Positions 25,324 through 38,452 of a DNA stretch of 64,000 nt are shown here, one piece after another. A program made the translations under genes and the position numbers. The notes beneath the pieces were generated by a model. It had not been told where the DNA came from. It ran no database searches and worked only from the letters and a program-made list of their open reading frames with translations. This DNA is from CAZPXH01 sp964591085 (lineage in GTDB: Bacteria > Spirochaetota > Spirochaetia > DSM-27196 > CAZPXH01): positions 152,490 to 216,489 of the forward strand of contig CAZPXH010000004.1 in the NCBI GenBank assembly GCA_964591085.1, in the 5' to 3' direction. How positions within the stretch are numbered: the first letter of the stretch is position 1; every line of letters begins with the position of its first letter.

Positions 25324-25953
25324 TTAGCGGGGCGGACGCGAGCGGCGCAAACGGCCGCTGAACTGCTGCCAGCGAGCGGTCCGCCCGGAGTCCGCCTCCA
25401 TCACAAAGGCGGCAAAGCCTTCCGGATCAACATCGTCACCGCCAAAGCCCTGCACGTAAATGCCGCGGGACTCGTATGCGCGGCCCAGCGCGTCGGTGAA
25501 GTGTGCCAGTGCACCGGAAACCAGCCCGGCCATTGGCGCATGAGCCTGCGCGCCCGGATGCATCTCCACCACTGTCAGTGCGCCGCCGCCTGCAGCCAGG
25601 AACTGCCCGACAACCTCGCGGGCCATGAACAGATAGGCCTTGATTGTGTTGTCTGTCTGGTGCTCAATCCGGGACGGCGGACTGAGGTGGAATTCGGGGT
25701 GCTGACCCGGATCGGCGTGACAGATCACTACCCAGTCCGGATTGCCGATGCGCTTGCGGGTTTCCAGCAAGACGGTCCTTGGACCCAGCGGAGAGCGCCG
25801 GTTCCAGACCACATGGTGCACCTCGGTCTGGGGAGGCAGCTGCTCGTCCGGTTCACGGGTCACCACAACCTGATGACCGGCGGCGTGAGCCTCCCGGGAG
25901 AGCTGGTAAAGAAGCGGGGAACTCTGTCCCGCGATAAGCACCCGATGCGCCAT
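25324..25953 (-). CDS. short-chain dehydrogenase/reductase-like protein with degenerate active site
   Basis: A 209-residue protein. The N-terminus MAHRVLIAGQSSPLLYQLSR aligns in layout with the SDR cofactor loop, but the usual G-x-x-x-G-x-G is only partly kept. The later segment DNTIKAYLFMAREVVGQFLA matches the SDR helix before the active site. The catalytic YxxxK is not seen; the corresponding stretch reads APMAGLVSGALAHF. It may be a non-catalytic or strongly diverged SDR. The ATG at 25953 is chosen because it directly precedes the Rossmann strand. It is divergent from nadE and probably co-transcribed with the SDF symporter. Confidence 0.7.
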   Translation of the reverse strand: MAHRVLIAGQSSPLLYQLSREAHAAGHQVVVTREPDEQLPPQTEVHHVVWNRRSPLGPRTVLLETRKRIGNPDWVVICHADPGQHPEFHLSPPSRIEHQTDNTIKAYLFMAREVVGQFLAAGGGALTVVEMHPGAQAHAPMAGLVSGALAHFTDALGRAYESRGIYVQGFGGDDVDPEGFAAFVMEADSGRTARWQQFSGRLRRSRPPR

Positions 25954-25988
25954 TGAGTTCGTATTGTATCGGGAAAGGATAGTTATAG

Positions 25989-27689
25989 GTGAAGCTGGCC
26001 ATAGCACAGATCAATCCCCGAATCGCAGACTTCCCCCGCAACACAGAGCGAATTCTCCACGCCGCGGCTGAAGCAGCTGATGCCGGCGCTACGCTGCTGG
26101 TGACGCCGGAGCTCGGGATCTGCGGATACCCTCCCCTGGATCTGCTGGACCAGGAAGCCTTTGTGTCGGCGAATCAACGAGCCCTCGCGGAGCTTTTGTC
26201 CCGGCTCCCAGCGGGCATGGCGGTACTGCTAGGCCTTGTTGACCGCAGCAGCGAGGGTAGCGGCAAGGCTCTTCAGAACAGCGTGGTGCTGGTGCGGGAC
26301 GGCGTTGTGCTCCACCGGCAATCCAAGACCCTGCTTCCCACCTACGACGTGTTTGACGAGACCCGGTACTTCCAGCCGGCATCCCACCGGAGCTGCGTTG
26401 ATCTCGATGGTGTGCGCCTTGGCATCGCTATCTGCGAGGACATCTGGTACGAGACGGAGCCCGTCCCGGGAACAACCTATGCGGTGGATCCGGTGCGGGA
26501 CCTCCTTGCAGACGAGGCCCAGATGCTGCTGGTGCCGTCTGCTTCTCCCTACCATCGCGGAAAGCTCGGAATCCGGCACCGGATTGCATCCGGGATCGCA
26601 CGGGAATCGGGCATTCCGGTGGTCTACTGCAACACGGTGGGCGCCAACGACAACCTGATCTTTGACGGCGCGTCCTTTGTTGCCGCGCCCAGCGGAAAGA
26701 TCGTGTGTCAGCTGCCGAGATTCCGGGAGCAGGTGGTGCGGGTTCCGGATCCCTACGGCGGAACGGCAGCCACCGCGCTGGAAGCGGCGGAGGAAGCGGA
26801 AGACCTGAGCGTGCTGAGCGGCGCGCTGGAGCTGGGAATCCGGGACTATCTGGACAAGACCGGTTTTGAACGTGTCCACCTCGGACTGTCCGGTGGCATA
26901 GACTCCGCGGTGGTGGCGGTGCTCGCGGTTCGGGCCCTTGGTGCAGACCGGGTCACCGGCTTCCTGCTTCCGTCCACCTACAGCTCCAGGGGAAGCATCG
27001 ATGACGCCGCTGATCTTGCCGCACGTCTGGGAATAGCTACCCACACCATTTCTATTGCGGCGCCGGTGTCCGCGGTTGAGCAGAGCCTCTCGGAATGGTT
27101 TTCCACCGAGGAGCCGGGCCTTGCGGAGGAGAACATCCAGGCGCGGATGCGCGGCCTGCTGCTCATGGCATGGTCCAACAAGTTTGGTTCGCTGGTTCTG
27201 ACCACCGGGAACAAGTCCGAGCTTGCGGTGGGATACTGCACACTCTACGGGGACATGGCGGGAAGCCTGAGCGTCATTGGGGACGTGCTGAAGACGGAGG
27301 TCTACGGCCTCGCGCGCTTCTTCAACACGGAGCGCGAGCTTGTGCCTCAGGCAATTATTGAGAAACCGCCTTCAGCGGAGCTGCGTCCGGACCAGACGGA
27401 TCAGGATAACCTGCCGCCCTACGACGAACTGGACCAGATCCTTGAGTACCATCTACTTGACAACCTGGATGCCGCAGGAATCGCAGAGCGAGGTCTGGAT
27501 GCGGAGACCGTGCAGCAGGTTCTGGGATTGGTTGCCCGCAGCGAGTACAAGCGTCGGCAGGCCCCGCCGGTCCTGAAGGTGTCGCCACGAGCCTTTGGAA
27601 CCGGGCGGAGGATTCCCGTGGCACGGGCATTCTACGAGCGCGAGTTCGCGCAACCTTTGCACGCCGGTAAGAAATCTTCGCGGGCGTGA
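25989..27689 (+). CDS. nadE: glutamine-dependent NAD+ synthetase
   Basis: The 566-residue enzyme converts deamido-NAD to NAD+ with glutamine-derived ammonia and ATP. Its N-terminal nitrilase-type glutaminase has glutamate in TPELGICGYP (about 41), lysine in KTLLPTYDVFDE (about 114) and cysteine in IAICEDIWYE (about 150). The C-terminal synthetase has the PP-loop LGLSGGIDSAVVAVLA (about 300) and TTGNKSELAVGYCTLYGDMA. The GTG start at 25989 directly opens the conserved KLAIAQINPRI strand. The family length of about 540-570 residues fits. It is divergent from the SDR-like gene and upstream of the TetR operon. Confidence 0.96.
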   Translation: MKLAIAQINPRIADFPRNTERILHAAAEAADAGATLLVTPELGICGYPPLDLLDQEAFVSANQRALAELLSRLPAGMAVLLGLVDRSSEGSGKALQNSVVLVRDGVVLHRQSKTLLPTYDVFDETRYFQPASHRSCVDLDGVRLGIAICEDIWYETEPVPGTTYAVDPVRDLLADEAQMLLVPSASPYHRGKLGIRHRIASGIARESGIPVVYCNTVGANDNLIFDGASFVAAPSGKIVCQLPRFREQVVRVPDPYGGTAATALEAAEEAEDLSVLSGALELGIRDYLDKTGFERVHLGLSGGIDSAVVAVLAVRALGADRVTGFLLPSTYSSRGSIDDAADLAARLGIATHTISIAAPVSAVEQSLSEWFSTEEPGLAEENIQARMRGLLLMAWSNKFGSLVLTTGNKSELAVGYCTLYGDMAGSLSVIGDVLKTEVYGLARFFNTERELVPQAIIEKPPSAELRPDQTDQDNLPPYDELDQILEYHLLDNLDAAGIAERGLDAETVQQVLGLVARSEYKRRQAPPVLKVSPRAFGTGRRIPVARAFYEREFAQPLHAGKKSSRA

Positions 27690-27698
27690 GCGAAAGGC

Positions 27699-27727
27699 TT
27701 GTTAGCCGCCCTCTCGCGCAATACTAT
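27699..27727 (+). promoter_or_regulatory. promoter of the tetR-RND efflux operon
   Basis: TTGTTA (27699-27704) and TACTAT (27722-27727) are separated by 17 bases. The predicted start of transcription falls inside the palindrome that follows. Confidence 0.6.
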
Positions 27728-27730
27728 AAG

Positions 27731-27744
27731 TGAACGACCGTTCA
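27731..27744. promoter_or_regulatory. TetR-type operator palindrome
   Basis: TGAACGACCGTTCA is a palindrome with six-base arms (TGAACG/CGTTCA) and a two-base centre, typical of TetR-family operators. It covers the predicted transcription start of the efflux operon, so the TetR protein encoded just downstream probably represses its own operon. Confidence 0.75.
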
Positions 27745-27763
27745 TTCATTTTAGCGAGGGCCA

Positions 27764-28345
27764 ATGTCACGTCCCCTGGACACAGAGAAGCGCGAACGGA
27801 TCATTGAGTCGGCAATTGACGAGTTTGGCCGGCGTGGGTTTGCGCAGACAACAATTCGGGAGATCGCGGATCATGCGGGGATCTCCCAGGGCGGGGTTTA
27901 CACCTACTTCTCCGACAAGGAAGAGCTGTTCCTGGCTAGCGTTCGCTGGGGCTGGGAACAGTTCCACGCCGGCTTTGACCGGATTCTGGAGGCGGGAACC
28001 AGTCTGCGGGAAGCCGTACAGCTCATAGCTCAGCTTGGATTCCGGCTACTGGGGCGATTCAGTCCGCTGGTGGGCGGGATGGCGCACGAGTCAAACCGGG
28101 CTGGAATCCTGCGTGAGAACCTGAACCGGATTGTTACCCGGCTGACCGACTTCTTTCTGGACCGATCGGATGAGCTTCCTCATCAATTTCCAAAGGATCA
28201 CGCGGTAGTTGAGACGCAGATCCGAATCATCGGAACCGGCATCCTGTTCTCCATGGCAATGGTGCCGGAGAGCGAGTACCCCGCGGAAATGGAACGTATC
28301 CGCATTGCCGTCCTGGACGGCTTCTTTGGAGGAGCATTCTCGTGA
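27764..28345 (+). CDS. TetR-family repressor of the RND operon
   Basis: A 193-residue regulator. Residues 8-55 form a TetR helix-turn-helix domain (IIESAIDEFGRRGFAQTTIR, then HAGISQGGVYTYFSDKEELF). The C-terminal helical domain would bind an inducing ligand, often a substrate of the pump. A palindromic operator sits 20 bases upstream of the ATG. A GAGGG lies before the start. The stop codon overlaps the adaptor gene as GTGA, so repressor and pump are in one transcript and the circuit is likely negative autoregulation relieved by substrate. Confidence 0.93.
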   Translation: MSRPLDTEKRERIIESAIDEFGRRGFAQTTIREIADHAGISQGGVYTYFSDKEELFLASVRWGWEQFHAGFDRILEAGTSLREAVQLIAQLGFRLLGRFSPLVGGMAHESNRAGILRENLNRIVTRLTDFFLDRSDELPHQFPKDHAVVETQIRIIGTGILFSMAMVPESEYPAEMERIRIAVLDGFFGGAFS

Positions 28346-29675
28346 GCGCAGCAGTTGAGCAGAGCCCGGCGGCAGAAAACACTGCCACCGAGACAGATAC
28401 CCCGCCACGGCCAAACCGGCGTCGTCTGTGGCTGCTGGTGATTCCGGCGATCTTTGTTGGTATCCCGGTGGTGCAATTCCTGCTTCGTCCCCCGGTTGAG
28501 GAACAGCAGGTCCGCGCGATTCCGGTTGAGGTAGACACCGTTGCCGTAAGCCGGATAGAGCGGGTCCTGGGTTATCCGGGAACGATTCGGGCGGAATCCA
28601 CCACCGCGGTGCTCCCCAAAGTATCAGGGACGGTAACCGGGGTGCTGGTGGACGAGGGCGATGCGGTAACCGAGGACCAGGTCATCGCCACCATTGATGA
28701 TGCCGTTCTCCGCCTCCAGGTTGATCAGGCGAGGGCCGCTGTTGCTGGTGCCGAGGCCCAGCTCAGGCGTGCTGAGAGCGGCGCGCGCCCGGAGGAGATT
28801 GAGAATGCGCGGGCATCGGTGGAGCAGTCCCGGGCGGACCTCGCGGCGGCGGAATCAGACCTTGCGCGGACGGAACGTCTCTATGAGGCCGGCACGGTTG
28901 CGCAGGCCACCTTTGAAGACGCGCGGGACCAGGTTGATTCGGCCCGCACCCAGGTGCAAAACGCGGAGCGCTCCCTTCGCCTCCTGGAAGAGGGTGCCAG
29001 CGGGGATGAGCTGGATGGTCTGCGTGCCAATGCAGACGCCGCACGCCGCCAGCTGGAACTCGCCCAGCTGCAGCTGAGCTACGCTCGTGTGACCACTCCC
29101 ATTGGTGGGACCGTGGCAAGCGTTATGGTTGACCGCGGAGACACCGTTGGGACCCAGTCCGCGATTGCCGCGGTGGTGAACGATGAGCAGACATTTGCCA
29201 CTGTTGCCATTCCGGAGCGGCACTACGGGCTGTTTCGGGATAGGGAAGACGAGATCACCGTCACCATGCGGCCCGCGGCAGACCAGCGCCTGGTCTTTGG
29301 CGGACGAATCACGGCCGTGGCGCCGGTAATTGATGCCGCTACCAGAACCTTCAAGGTGGATGTGGTTGCAGAGGATCCGGAGCGCTTTCTCCGCCCCGGA
29401 ATGTTCGTGACGGTGGACTTTGTGGTGGAGGTGGAAGAAGACACGCCTACGGTCCCCTCTTCGGCGGAAGTGAACCGGGACGGTGAACAGGGCCTTTTTC
29501 TGGTGGAAGAGATGGAAGATGGGCGCCTGGTGGCGCGTTTCGCAGCCGCGGAGTTCGGTCTGGAAGATGGTCAACGGACAGCTGTGCGCGGGGTTGCTCC
29601 CGGGAGCCGGGTGATCTCCCGGGGCAACTCCTTCCTTGAAGATGGCCAGGACGTGGTGATCACGGGGGGCTCGGA

Positions 29676-29679
<4 letters not shown>
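28342..29679 (+). CDS. RND efflux periplasmic adaptor (membrane fusion protein)
   Basis: A 445-residue adaptor linking the inner-membrane pump to TolC. A short cytoplasmic head with a PPRPNRRR basic stretch precedes one membrane anchor (about residues 32-50). Then come a lipoyl half (TTAVLPKVSGTVTGVLVDEG), a long coiled-coil hairpin (about 120-245, rich in Ala, Glu and Arg), the second lipoyl half (YARVTTPIGGTVASVMVDRG), a beta-barrel domain and a membrane-proximal domain. The GTG start overlaps the tetR stop. Its stop overlaps the pump gene as ATGA, consistent with a fixed-stoichiometry complex. Confidence 0.94.
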
Positions 29680-32890
<3,211 letters not shown>

Positions 32891-32894
<4 letters not shown>

Positions 32895-34060
32895 ATCGCA
32901 TCGTTCTTATCGGCACCGCGGCAGTGGTCTTTCTGACCAGTTGCGGTGCAAACGTGTATCGCGCAAGCATCCAGGGCTTTGTCCGGGACGGTGTTACGGA
33001 CGCCGGAATCAATGATGCGGAGGTGAGGCTGTACGACCGGGAACCCTCCTCAGCAGCGGATGAAGGCTTCTTTGCCCTAACCAGTACCGTAACCCAGGGC
33101 GGAAATGCCGGCTTCTTTGGCTCCGCGGTGCTCTGGCGCTCGGTGTTCAGCCGCTTTGGCGCAGAGGCAAGCACCGGCGAGATCTGGCTGGGAATAAGCC
33201 ACCCGGACTACACAGAACGAGTGGTGGAGGCGGTGGGAATCCTCTCGGATGAAACAAACACCCTTGCCACCACCTTCCTGGACAGCACCGCCTTCCGCGT
33301 GGACGAGGTGCGAGGCCAGGTTGTTGATACCAATGGTGACGGGGTCAACGGGGTCCGCGTGGTCCTGGATTTCACCCGTACGGAGGATCCCGAGGATGAA
33401 GTGGTTCTCAGCGACACAGACGACGTGACGGGAGAAGATGGCATCTTCACCTTCACTGATCTCGTGTGGAACGATGAGGAGTCCGCCGGCGAGGACACAG
33501 ACGAAGAAGAAATTGTGATCGCGGTTGTTGATGACGACGAGTGGGAGAGCACCGAGCAGATCAGCGACACATTGACATCCGGTCAGGACCGGGACTTTAC
33601 AAATCCCATCAACGCCAACCGGCAAGCGCGCACAGACTTTGACGCCGTTGTCACCGGTAGTGCGTACAGCTACTACGACGGTGATGGCGCCGGTGGTGGC
33701 GCTCCAGACAAGCCGGACAGGCCAGCGGTTGGGCTGGAGGTGCTGCTGACCTTCACGGACGGTGACGGAACCACGGTGCAACAGCTCACAACAACCGGAG
33801 GGGATGGAAGCTTTCAGTTTACGATCGACTGGACGGACAACACTCCCGGCAACTTTGATGACGGTAGCCCGGACGTTGTTGCAGAGGATGCCCAGATTCC
33901 GGACGGTGAAGATGGTCTGCTGATCAGCATTGACTACGATCCGGCGGGCACGTGGTCCACTCCACCGTTCAACCCGGCCGGCCTGAATGTGACTGATTTC
34001 CGAGTGAAGAGCTGGATCACCCCCAACCGCCTGCCGGACGCCAGCTTTGATGCCGACTGA
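32891..34060 (+). CDS. lipoprotein with carboxypeptidase-regulatory-like repeats, inside the RND operon
   Basis: A 389-residue lipoprotein with lipobox FLTSCG. The mature acidic protein carries repeated beta-sandwich-like modules of the carboxypeptidase regulatory/CnaB type. One opens IQGFVRDGVTDAGINDAEVR, the next VRGQVVDTNGDGVNGVRVVL, and a third contains AVGLEVLLTFTDGDGTTV; each ends near a GxFxF turn such as DGIFTFTDL or DGSFQFTIDW. The gene overlaps the pump gene by four bases and tolC by one base, so it is firmly within the operon. Standard RND systems have no such component. It could sit on either membrane, and a role in pump assembly or substrate capture is inference only. Confidence 0.82.
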
Positions 34061-35550
34061 TGCGGCGTAGCGCCACAACCCGCCGTGGGTTTGGCGGGAC
34101 GCCGGGCCCGGCGCTGGTCCGCGTGCTGGGATTCGGTGCCGTGGCGGCGCTCTCGCTGGCCTCGCTTGTTCTGCCGGCGCAGCTTGCCGCGCAGCCGCTT
34201 GCGCTTTCGGACGCGATCCAACGAGCGGAAGCCGCTTCCCGGCGGGTGCGCCTGGCGGAGCTTCAGGCGCAGACGGCTCGGCTGGGGGTTCAGGAGGCAG
34301 AGGCTTCCCGGCTGCCCACAGTTTCCGCACAGGCCAGCGCATCCCTGCTCACAAACCCACCGGAGGGCATCACTCTCCCTGCGGGTATCCTGGGCGCGCA
34401 GCAGAACCCCGGAGACACTTTCCCTACCCCGCTTCCACCAACGCCGACCGTGCTTGTGCCGGATCCGGCTGCAACACAGTACCAGGTGGTCTCAACAGTG
34501 GATCAGGCGGTCTTCAGCTGGGGCAAGCTTCTGCAGGGAATTGCAGCCGCAGAGGCCGAGGCGCGGATTGCCGGGATATCGCTTGAGGCTGCCAGAAGAC
34601 AGCTTGCGGCAGACACCGCATCCGCCTACTTCGGCCTCTCTGCAGCCCGGCAGAGCGTGGCTCTTACGCAGCGAATTGTTGAGCTTGCAGAGCAGAACCT
34701 GGCGGATCGCCGGGCCGAGTTTGCAGAGGGCCTGGTCACGCGTGAGGAAATCCTTGCCAGTGAATCCCAGACGCAGCAGGCCCGCACGGGGCAGAGACAG
34801 GCCCAGCAAGGGCTGAGAACTGCGGAAGCCGTATTCGCGCTGCTGGTGCCCGGCGGAACTGACGAGCTGGCCGCAGCCTTCCTGTTTCCAACTGAAGGGG
34901 ATGTCTTGTCAGAGGCGTCGCTGTCCCGTGCGGCGCGCTCCAGCTCGCCGGACCTGGCCCGGAGGGGTCAGGAAGCCAGGCTTGCAGAGATCGGGCGGGA
35001 AGTTGAGCTTGCGTCCGGTCCCTGGAACGTGGATCTCGGCCTGAACCTGCGCCTGGAGCTCTCCGGTGAGCGGCTTCCCCTGGTCCAGCTGGATTGGCGC
35101 GAGTCCTGGGACGCAAACCTCATCATCACGCTGGCGGGCCAGGTAACCCTCTACGACCCGGCCCGCGGCGCCCGGCTGGAGAGCGCTGAGGAGCAGCTTG
35201 AGCTGGCGCGGGAAGGCCTGGAGGCGCAAGCAGAAGCGCTGGACCTGGAGCTGAGACAGTCGCTTGAAGCACTTGAGTCAGCCCAGGCGAGGCTCGCTCA
35301 GAATGAATCGAGTCTGGCGCTTCAGCGGGAGCAACTCCGGGCCGCGCAGGTTGCAAGTGAGAATCAACTGATCACCCAGTCTGCTGTTCGGGGCGCAGAG
35401 ATCCTGCTCCTGCAGTCCCGGTTGTCCGTGATTGAGGCGCGGTTTCAGCTGAGCCAGGCGATAATCACCCTGGCTCGCCTGACGGGCCAGCCGATTGAGG
35501 CTATTGCTGTTTTTCGTCCTGCTGAGGGGCCGGAGTCGGCTCAGCCGTAG
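34060..35550 (+). CDS. TolC-family outer-membrane efflux protein
   Basis: A 496-residue outer-membrane factor. A signal peptide ends around LAAQP. The mature protein has the internally duplicated TolC organisation: LALSDAIQRAEAASRRVRLA opening the first helical hairpin, long amphipathic helices rich in Ala, Gln and Glu, strands around YQVVSTVDQAVFSWGK, and a second repeat ending with ARFQLSQAIITLARLTGQ. It forms the outer-membrane channel for the RND pump encoded upstream. The ATG shares one base with the lipoprotein stop (TGATG). The last 50 bases overlap the convergent GH13 gene, an unusually long convergent overlap. Confidence 0.92.
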   Translation: MRRSATTRRGFGGTPGPALVRVLGFGAVAALSLASLVLPAQLAAQPLALSDAIQRAEAASRRVRLAELQAQTARLGVQEAEASRLPTVSAQASASLLTNPPEGITLPAGILGAQQNPGDTFPTPLPPTPTVLVPDPAATQYQVVSTVDQAVFSWGKLLQGIAAAEAEARIAGISLEAARRQLAADTASAYFGLSAARQSVALTQRIVELAEQNLADRRAEFAEGLVTREEILASESQTQQARTGQRQAQQGLRTAEAVFALLVPGGTDELAAAFLFPTEGDVLSEASLSRAARSSSPDLARRGQEARLAEIGREVELASGPWNVDLGLNLRLELSGERLPLVQLDWRESWDANLIITLAGQVTLYDPARGARLESAEEQLELAREGLEAQAEALDLELRQSLEALESAQARLAQNESSLALQREQLRAAQVASENQLITQSAVRGAEILLLQSRLSVIEARFQLSQAIITLARLTGQPIEAIAVFRPAEGPESAQP

Positions 35551-38452
35551 CCGGCGGTCTGAGAATCCCGGACGGGTCACTCCCGTGCGCCATCCCCAAC
35601 TCGGGCTCTCCCAGGGGCTCCAGATCATCTTTTTCAACCCCCGGGCCAAGGATCCAGCGGAGCCCACGGAGCGCCAATCGTCGCCGCCGTTCGGCCTCGT
35701 CACCTCGCACGGGAGCGGTCCGCAACACCGAGTAGGCCTCCGCCAGTCGGATCGCGGGGTCGCTGGTACGGGGCAGCTGTCGTGCCAGATCCCGGACGCG
35801 TCGCGCAAAGTCTGCTACTACGCCCGGTTCCGGCAGCGACTCCGAGCCGGGAAGCCCATACCACCAGGAGAAACCGGGGGAAGTCATGAGCGTGTCCCAG
35901 GCGTTCAGCAAGGGCCGGTGCCGAGCGCGGCGAAGCTCTGCTTCCAGGTCCGGGCAACCGGACGCCCCGATCTGTGACCAGAGCAGCGCGAGTGGTCGAT
36001 CCGGGCGATCGTAGTCTTCGTAGATGTCCAGGTAGACACGACGCTCGTAGCCGCTTAGATCAAGGTACAGCCCTTCGTGCTGAATCAGGCCGCTTGGATA
36101 CAGGTAGGTCAGGCCGCTGACCTGCTCCCGCAGAATACAGAACGCGTCGTCCCGACCTGAGAGGCCGAAGGCTCCGGCAATACTGCTTTGCCACAGGGAC
36201 CGACGCTGGCCGTCCCGCCTCAGCACCGGCGCTGATCTGTTGATGTGGCCTGCAGCCTGAGCGTAGGCGTTGTTGTAGACCACCAGGCTGCGGAGTCCAT
36301 TGCGATCGTTTGAGTAGGCGATCACGTTCTCATTGATTCCATCGCCGGGTGCCACCAGATCGTAGAGCATGAACTCGTCTGCGTGCGCAAACTGATCCCG
36401 GCGCTGCAGCAGCGGAACCACGTGACGGCGGTGGGCCTCCAACAGCCCCTGATCCAGGACCTCTCCCCGATAGGCACGCCGGAACTCCATGCCGTACTTC
36501 TCGCGGTAGCCCTCAAACTGGCCGTGCCCGATCATCGGCAGGCCCGGGAGCGTGGCCATCAGGGTGAAGACACCGAAGTACTTGTCCCCGTCTCCAAACT
36601 GATCGCGAGCGGTCTCCTCGTCCGGATTGCTCATGAAGTTCACGAATCGTTTGAGAATCTCGGGATCAAAGGACAGGGTGTTCCGGATTGTCTGGCGGAA
36701 CTCGGCGTTCTTCTCGTCCTTCAGCATGTTCATGAAGGCGCTGTTGTACACGCGGTGCATGCCAAGCGTGCGAACAAAGTAGCCTTCCATCATCCAGAAG
36801 GCTTCCGCCAGCAACAGGGTGTCGGGAGCCTCGGTGGCGCATCGGTCCACCACTTCGCGCCAGAATTCTTGCGGCATGGCAGCGTCAAACTCAGCCTGGG
36901 TCAGCGCGTGCTCCGCGCGGGAGGGGACACCACCACCGCTACCGGGAAGCGGGTACCACAGTCGCTGCACGTGCTTTCGGGCCAGGACCATGGCCGCGTC
37001 AAAGCGAATGATGGGGAAGTTTCGAGCAACGTGGAGAATGGTGTCGGATACGGCCCGTCGCACCGCAGGGTCCAGGAAGTTCAGCTGCCCGGTGTCGTTC
37101 CAGGGCAGGTGGGTTCCGTCGTTGCCGTGATAGATGTACCTGACATCTCCGCTGCTCCGCTCTTCCCTCCGGAAGCTGACGGCGGCATCGCTACGGTCCC
37201 AGTAATGGTCTTCCAGCTGAATCACCAGGTTGGGGTCCTGGGACAGGTTCTCTCCGGTGTAGGAGTAGCCGGGATAGGGCGGCTGGCGTGTCTGGATAAA
37301 CCAGTTGGGATGCTCGCTCATCCACCGGGAATCAATTCCGGTGTGATTGGGCACCATGTCGCTCGCAAGCCGAATACCGTACTGCCAGGCCTTCTCGCGG
37401 AGCCGACCGAGCGCTTCCCAGCCACCGAGCTCGCCGGCAATGTCGTAGTCCAGCAGACTGTAGGCAGAGGCCTCGGCATCGGGGTTCCCCGTCAGGTGCT
37501 TGATCCGGCGAGAGGCCGGGCTGCGCTCCCACAGACCAATCAGCCAAAGCGCGTTCACTCCCAGCGCAGCAAGCCGCTGCAGCTCCTGGTCCGGAATCTG
37601 GTCCAGACGGGTGATGGTGGCGTCGTACTCCTGGCTCAGTTGATCCAGATAGACCAGCGTGCTCTTGGCAATGAGGACTACCTGCGGCATCCAGTCCCGG
37701 TCTGCGGTGAAGTTCTCATCGTCACCCTCGCCGCCAAAGTGCAGCGGTTGTACCGGTCCGGGGCCGCCGATCCGCGCCGCGGTCTCTTCCTCAGCCAGCG
37801 CTTCCGCCAGCAGCATCATTCCTGCCAGCTCGCCGACGAGGGAGGCCCACTTGTGCCGGATGTAAGCGAGTTGCGCAGCAAGCGACTCCGGGTGTTCGCG
37901 CATTGGCCTGCGCAGCATTGCCGAAAGCGGTTCATGGTCCGGGCCAAAGCGGGGGCGAGCTCCAAAGAAACTGTCCAGGCGGCCAATGCTCCGCTCCCAC
38001 GACTCCGGCTCAAGGGTGGAGTCATCGTAGAGGGCGCGGTAGCGTGCGGCGGCGGGGTTTTCGTTTGCAAGGCGCACAACCAGGACTTCCCGCCAGGAGT
38101 CGCCCGGATCATCCGGGCGCGCATCTTCCGGCAGGACCCAGGGAGCATCAGCAGGATCAATGAGAGCGCCGGTCTCTGCGCCAGCATCGTCCAACAGAGA
38201 CGCAAAGACGCCAAACACCCCAGACAGCTTCTGATCCTCGTAGGTATCAATAACCCTCCGGTAGGACTCGTGGATGAGCAACAGGCACAGCAGCTCAGCG
38301 GTGGGCGGCTGCTCCCCGAGGATTCCCTCCAGCCGCGGAGCCAGGGCCCGAACACCCGCGGGTGTACCCAGGCTGGGATTTGATCCCCGGATTCGCGGAA
38401 CTGCGGCAAACCCGAGTTCTGCTGCAACCTCTGTGAGAAGCGGACTGCTCAT
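35501..38452 (-). CDS. GH13-family alpha-glucan-acting enzyme, 983 residues
   Basis: A large protein without a signal peptide, so probably cytoplasmic. The GH13 barrel begins after about 270 unassigned residues. It contains RLASDMVPNHTG (region I, with Pro in its usual place), the nucleophile aspartate in IIRFDAAMVLARKH (about 484), the acid/base glutamate in LLLAEAFWMMEG (about 547), and region IV as NFMSNPDEETA (about 609), where the usual His before Asp is Pro. The C-terminal 250 residues look like an accessory beta and helical region. The start overlaps the malQ stop as ATGA, so both enzymes act together on maltodextrin or glycogen-type glucans. Whether it hydrolyses or transfers glucose units cannot be read. 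Confidence 0.85.
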   Translation of the reverse strand: MSSPLLTEVAAELGFAAVPRIRGSNPSLGTPAGVRALAPRLEGILGEQPPTAELLCLLLIHESYRRVIDTYEDQKLSGVFGVFASLLDDAGAETGALIDPADAPWVLPEDARPDDPGDSWREVLVVRLANENPAAARYRALYDDSTLEPESWERSIGRLDSFFGARPRFGPDHEPLSAMLRRPMREHPESLAAQLAYIRHKWASLVGELAGMMLLAEALAEEETAARIGGPGPVQPLHFGGEGDDENFTADRDWMPQVVLIAKSTLVYLDQLSQEYDATITRLDQIPDQELQRLAALGVNALWLIGLWERSPASRRIKHLTGNPDAEASAYSLLDYDIAGELGGWEALGRLREKAWQYGIRLASDMVPNHTGIDSRWMSEHPNWFIQTRQPPYPGYSYTGENLSQDPNLVIQLEDHYWDRSDAAVSFRREERSSGDVRYIYHGNDGTHLPWNDTGQLNFLDPAVRRAVSDTILHVARNFPIIRFDAAMVLARKHVQRLWYPLPGSGGGVPSRAEHALTQAEFDAAMPQEFWREVVDRCATEAPDTLLLAEAFWMMEGYFVRTLGMHRVYNSAFMNMLKDEKNAEFRQTIRNTLSFDPEILKRFVNFMSNPDEETARDQFGDGDKYFGVFTLMATLPGLPMIGHGQFEGYREKYGMEFRRAYRGEVLDQGLLEAHRRHVVPLLQRRDQFAHADEFMLYDLVAPGDGINENVIAYSNDRNGLRSLVVYNNAYAQAAGHINRSAPVLRRDGQRRSLWQSSIAGAFGLSGRDDAFCILREQVSGLTYLYPSGLIQHEGLYLDLSGYERRVYLDIYEDYDRPDRPLALLWSQIGASGCPDLEAELRRARHRPLLNAWDTLMTSPGFSWWYGLPGSESLPEPGVVADFARRVRDLARQLPRTSDPAIRLAEAYSVLRTAPVRGDEAERRRRLALRGLRWILGPGVEKDDLEPLGEPELGMAHGSDPSGILRPPATAEPTPAPQQDEKQQ

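Noticed and set aside
36383..38383. A 666-residue open frame on the plus strand
   Set aside because: It is the antisense shadow of the GH13 gene in high-GC DNA and shows no conserved motif.
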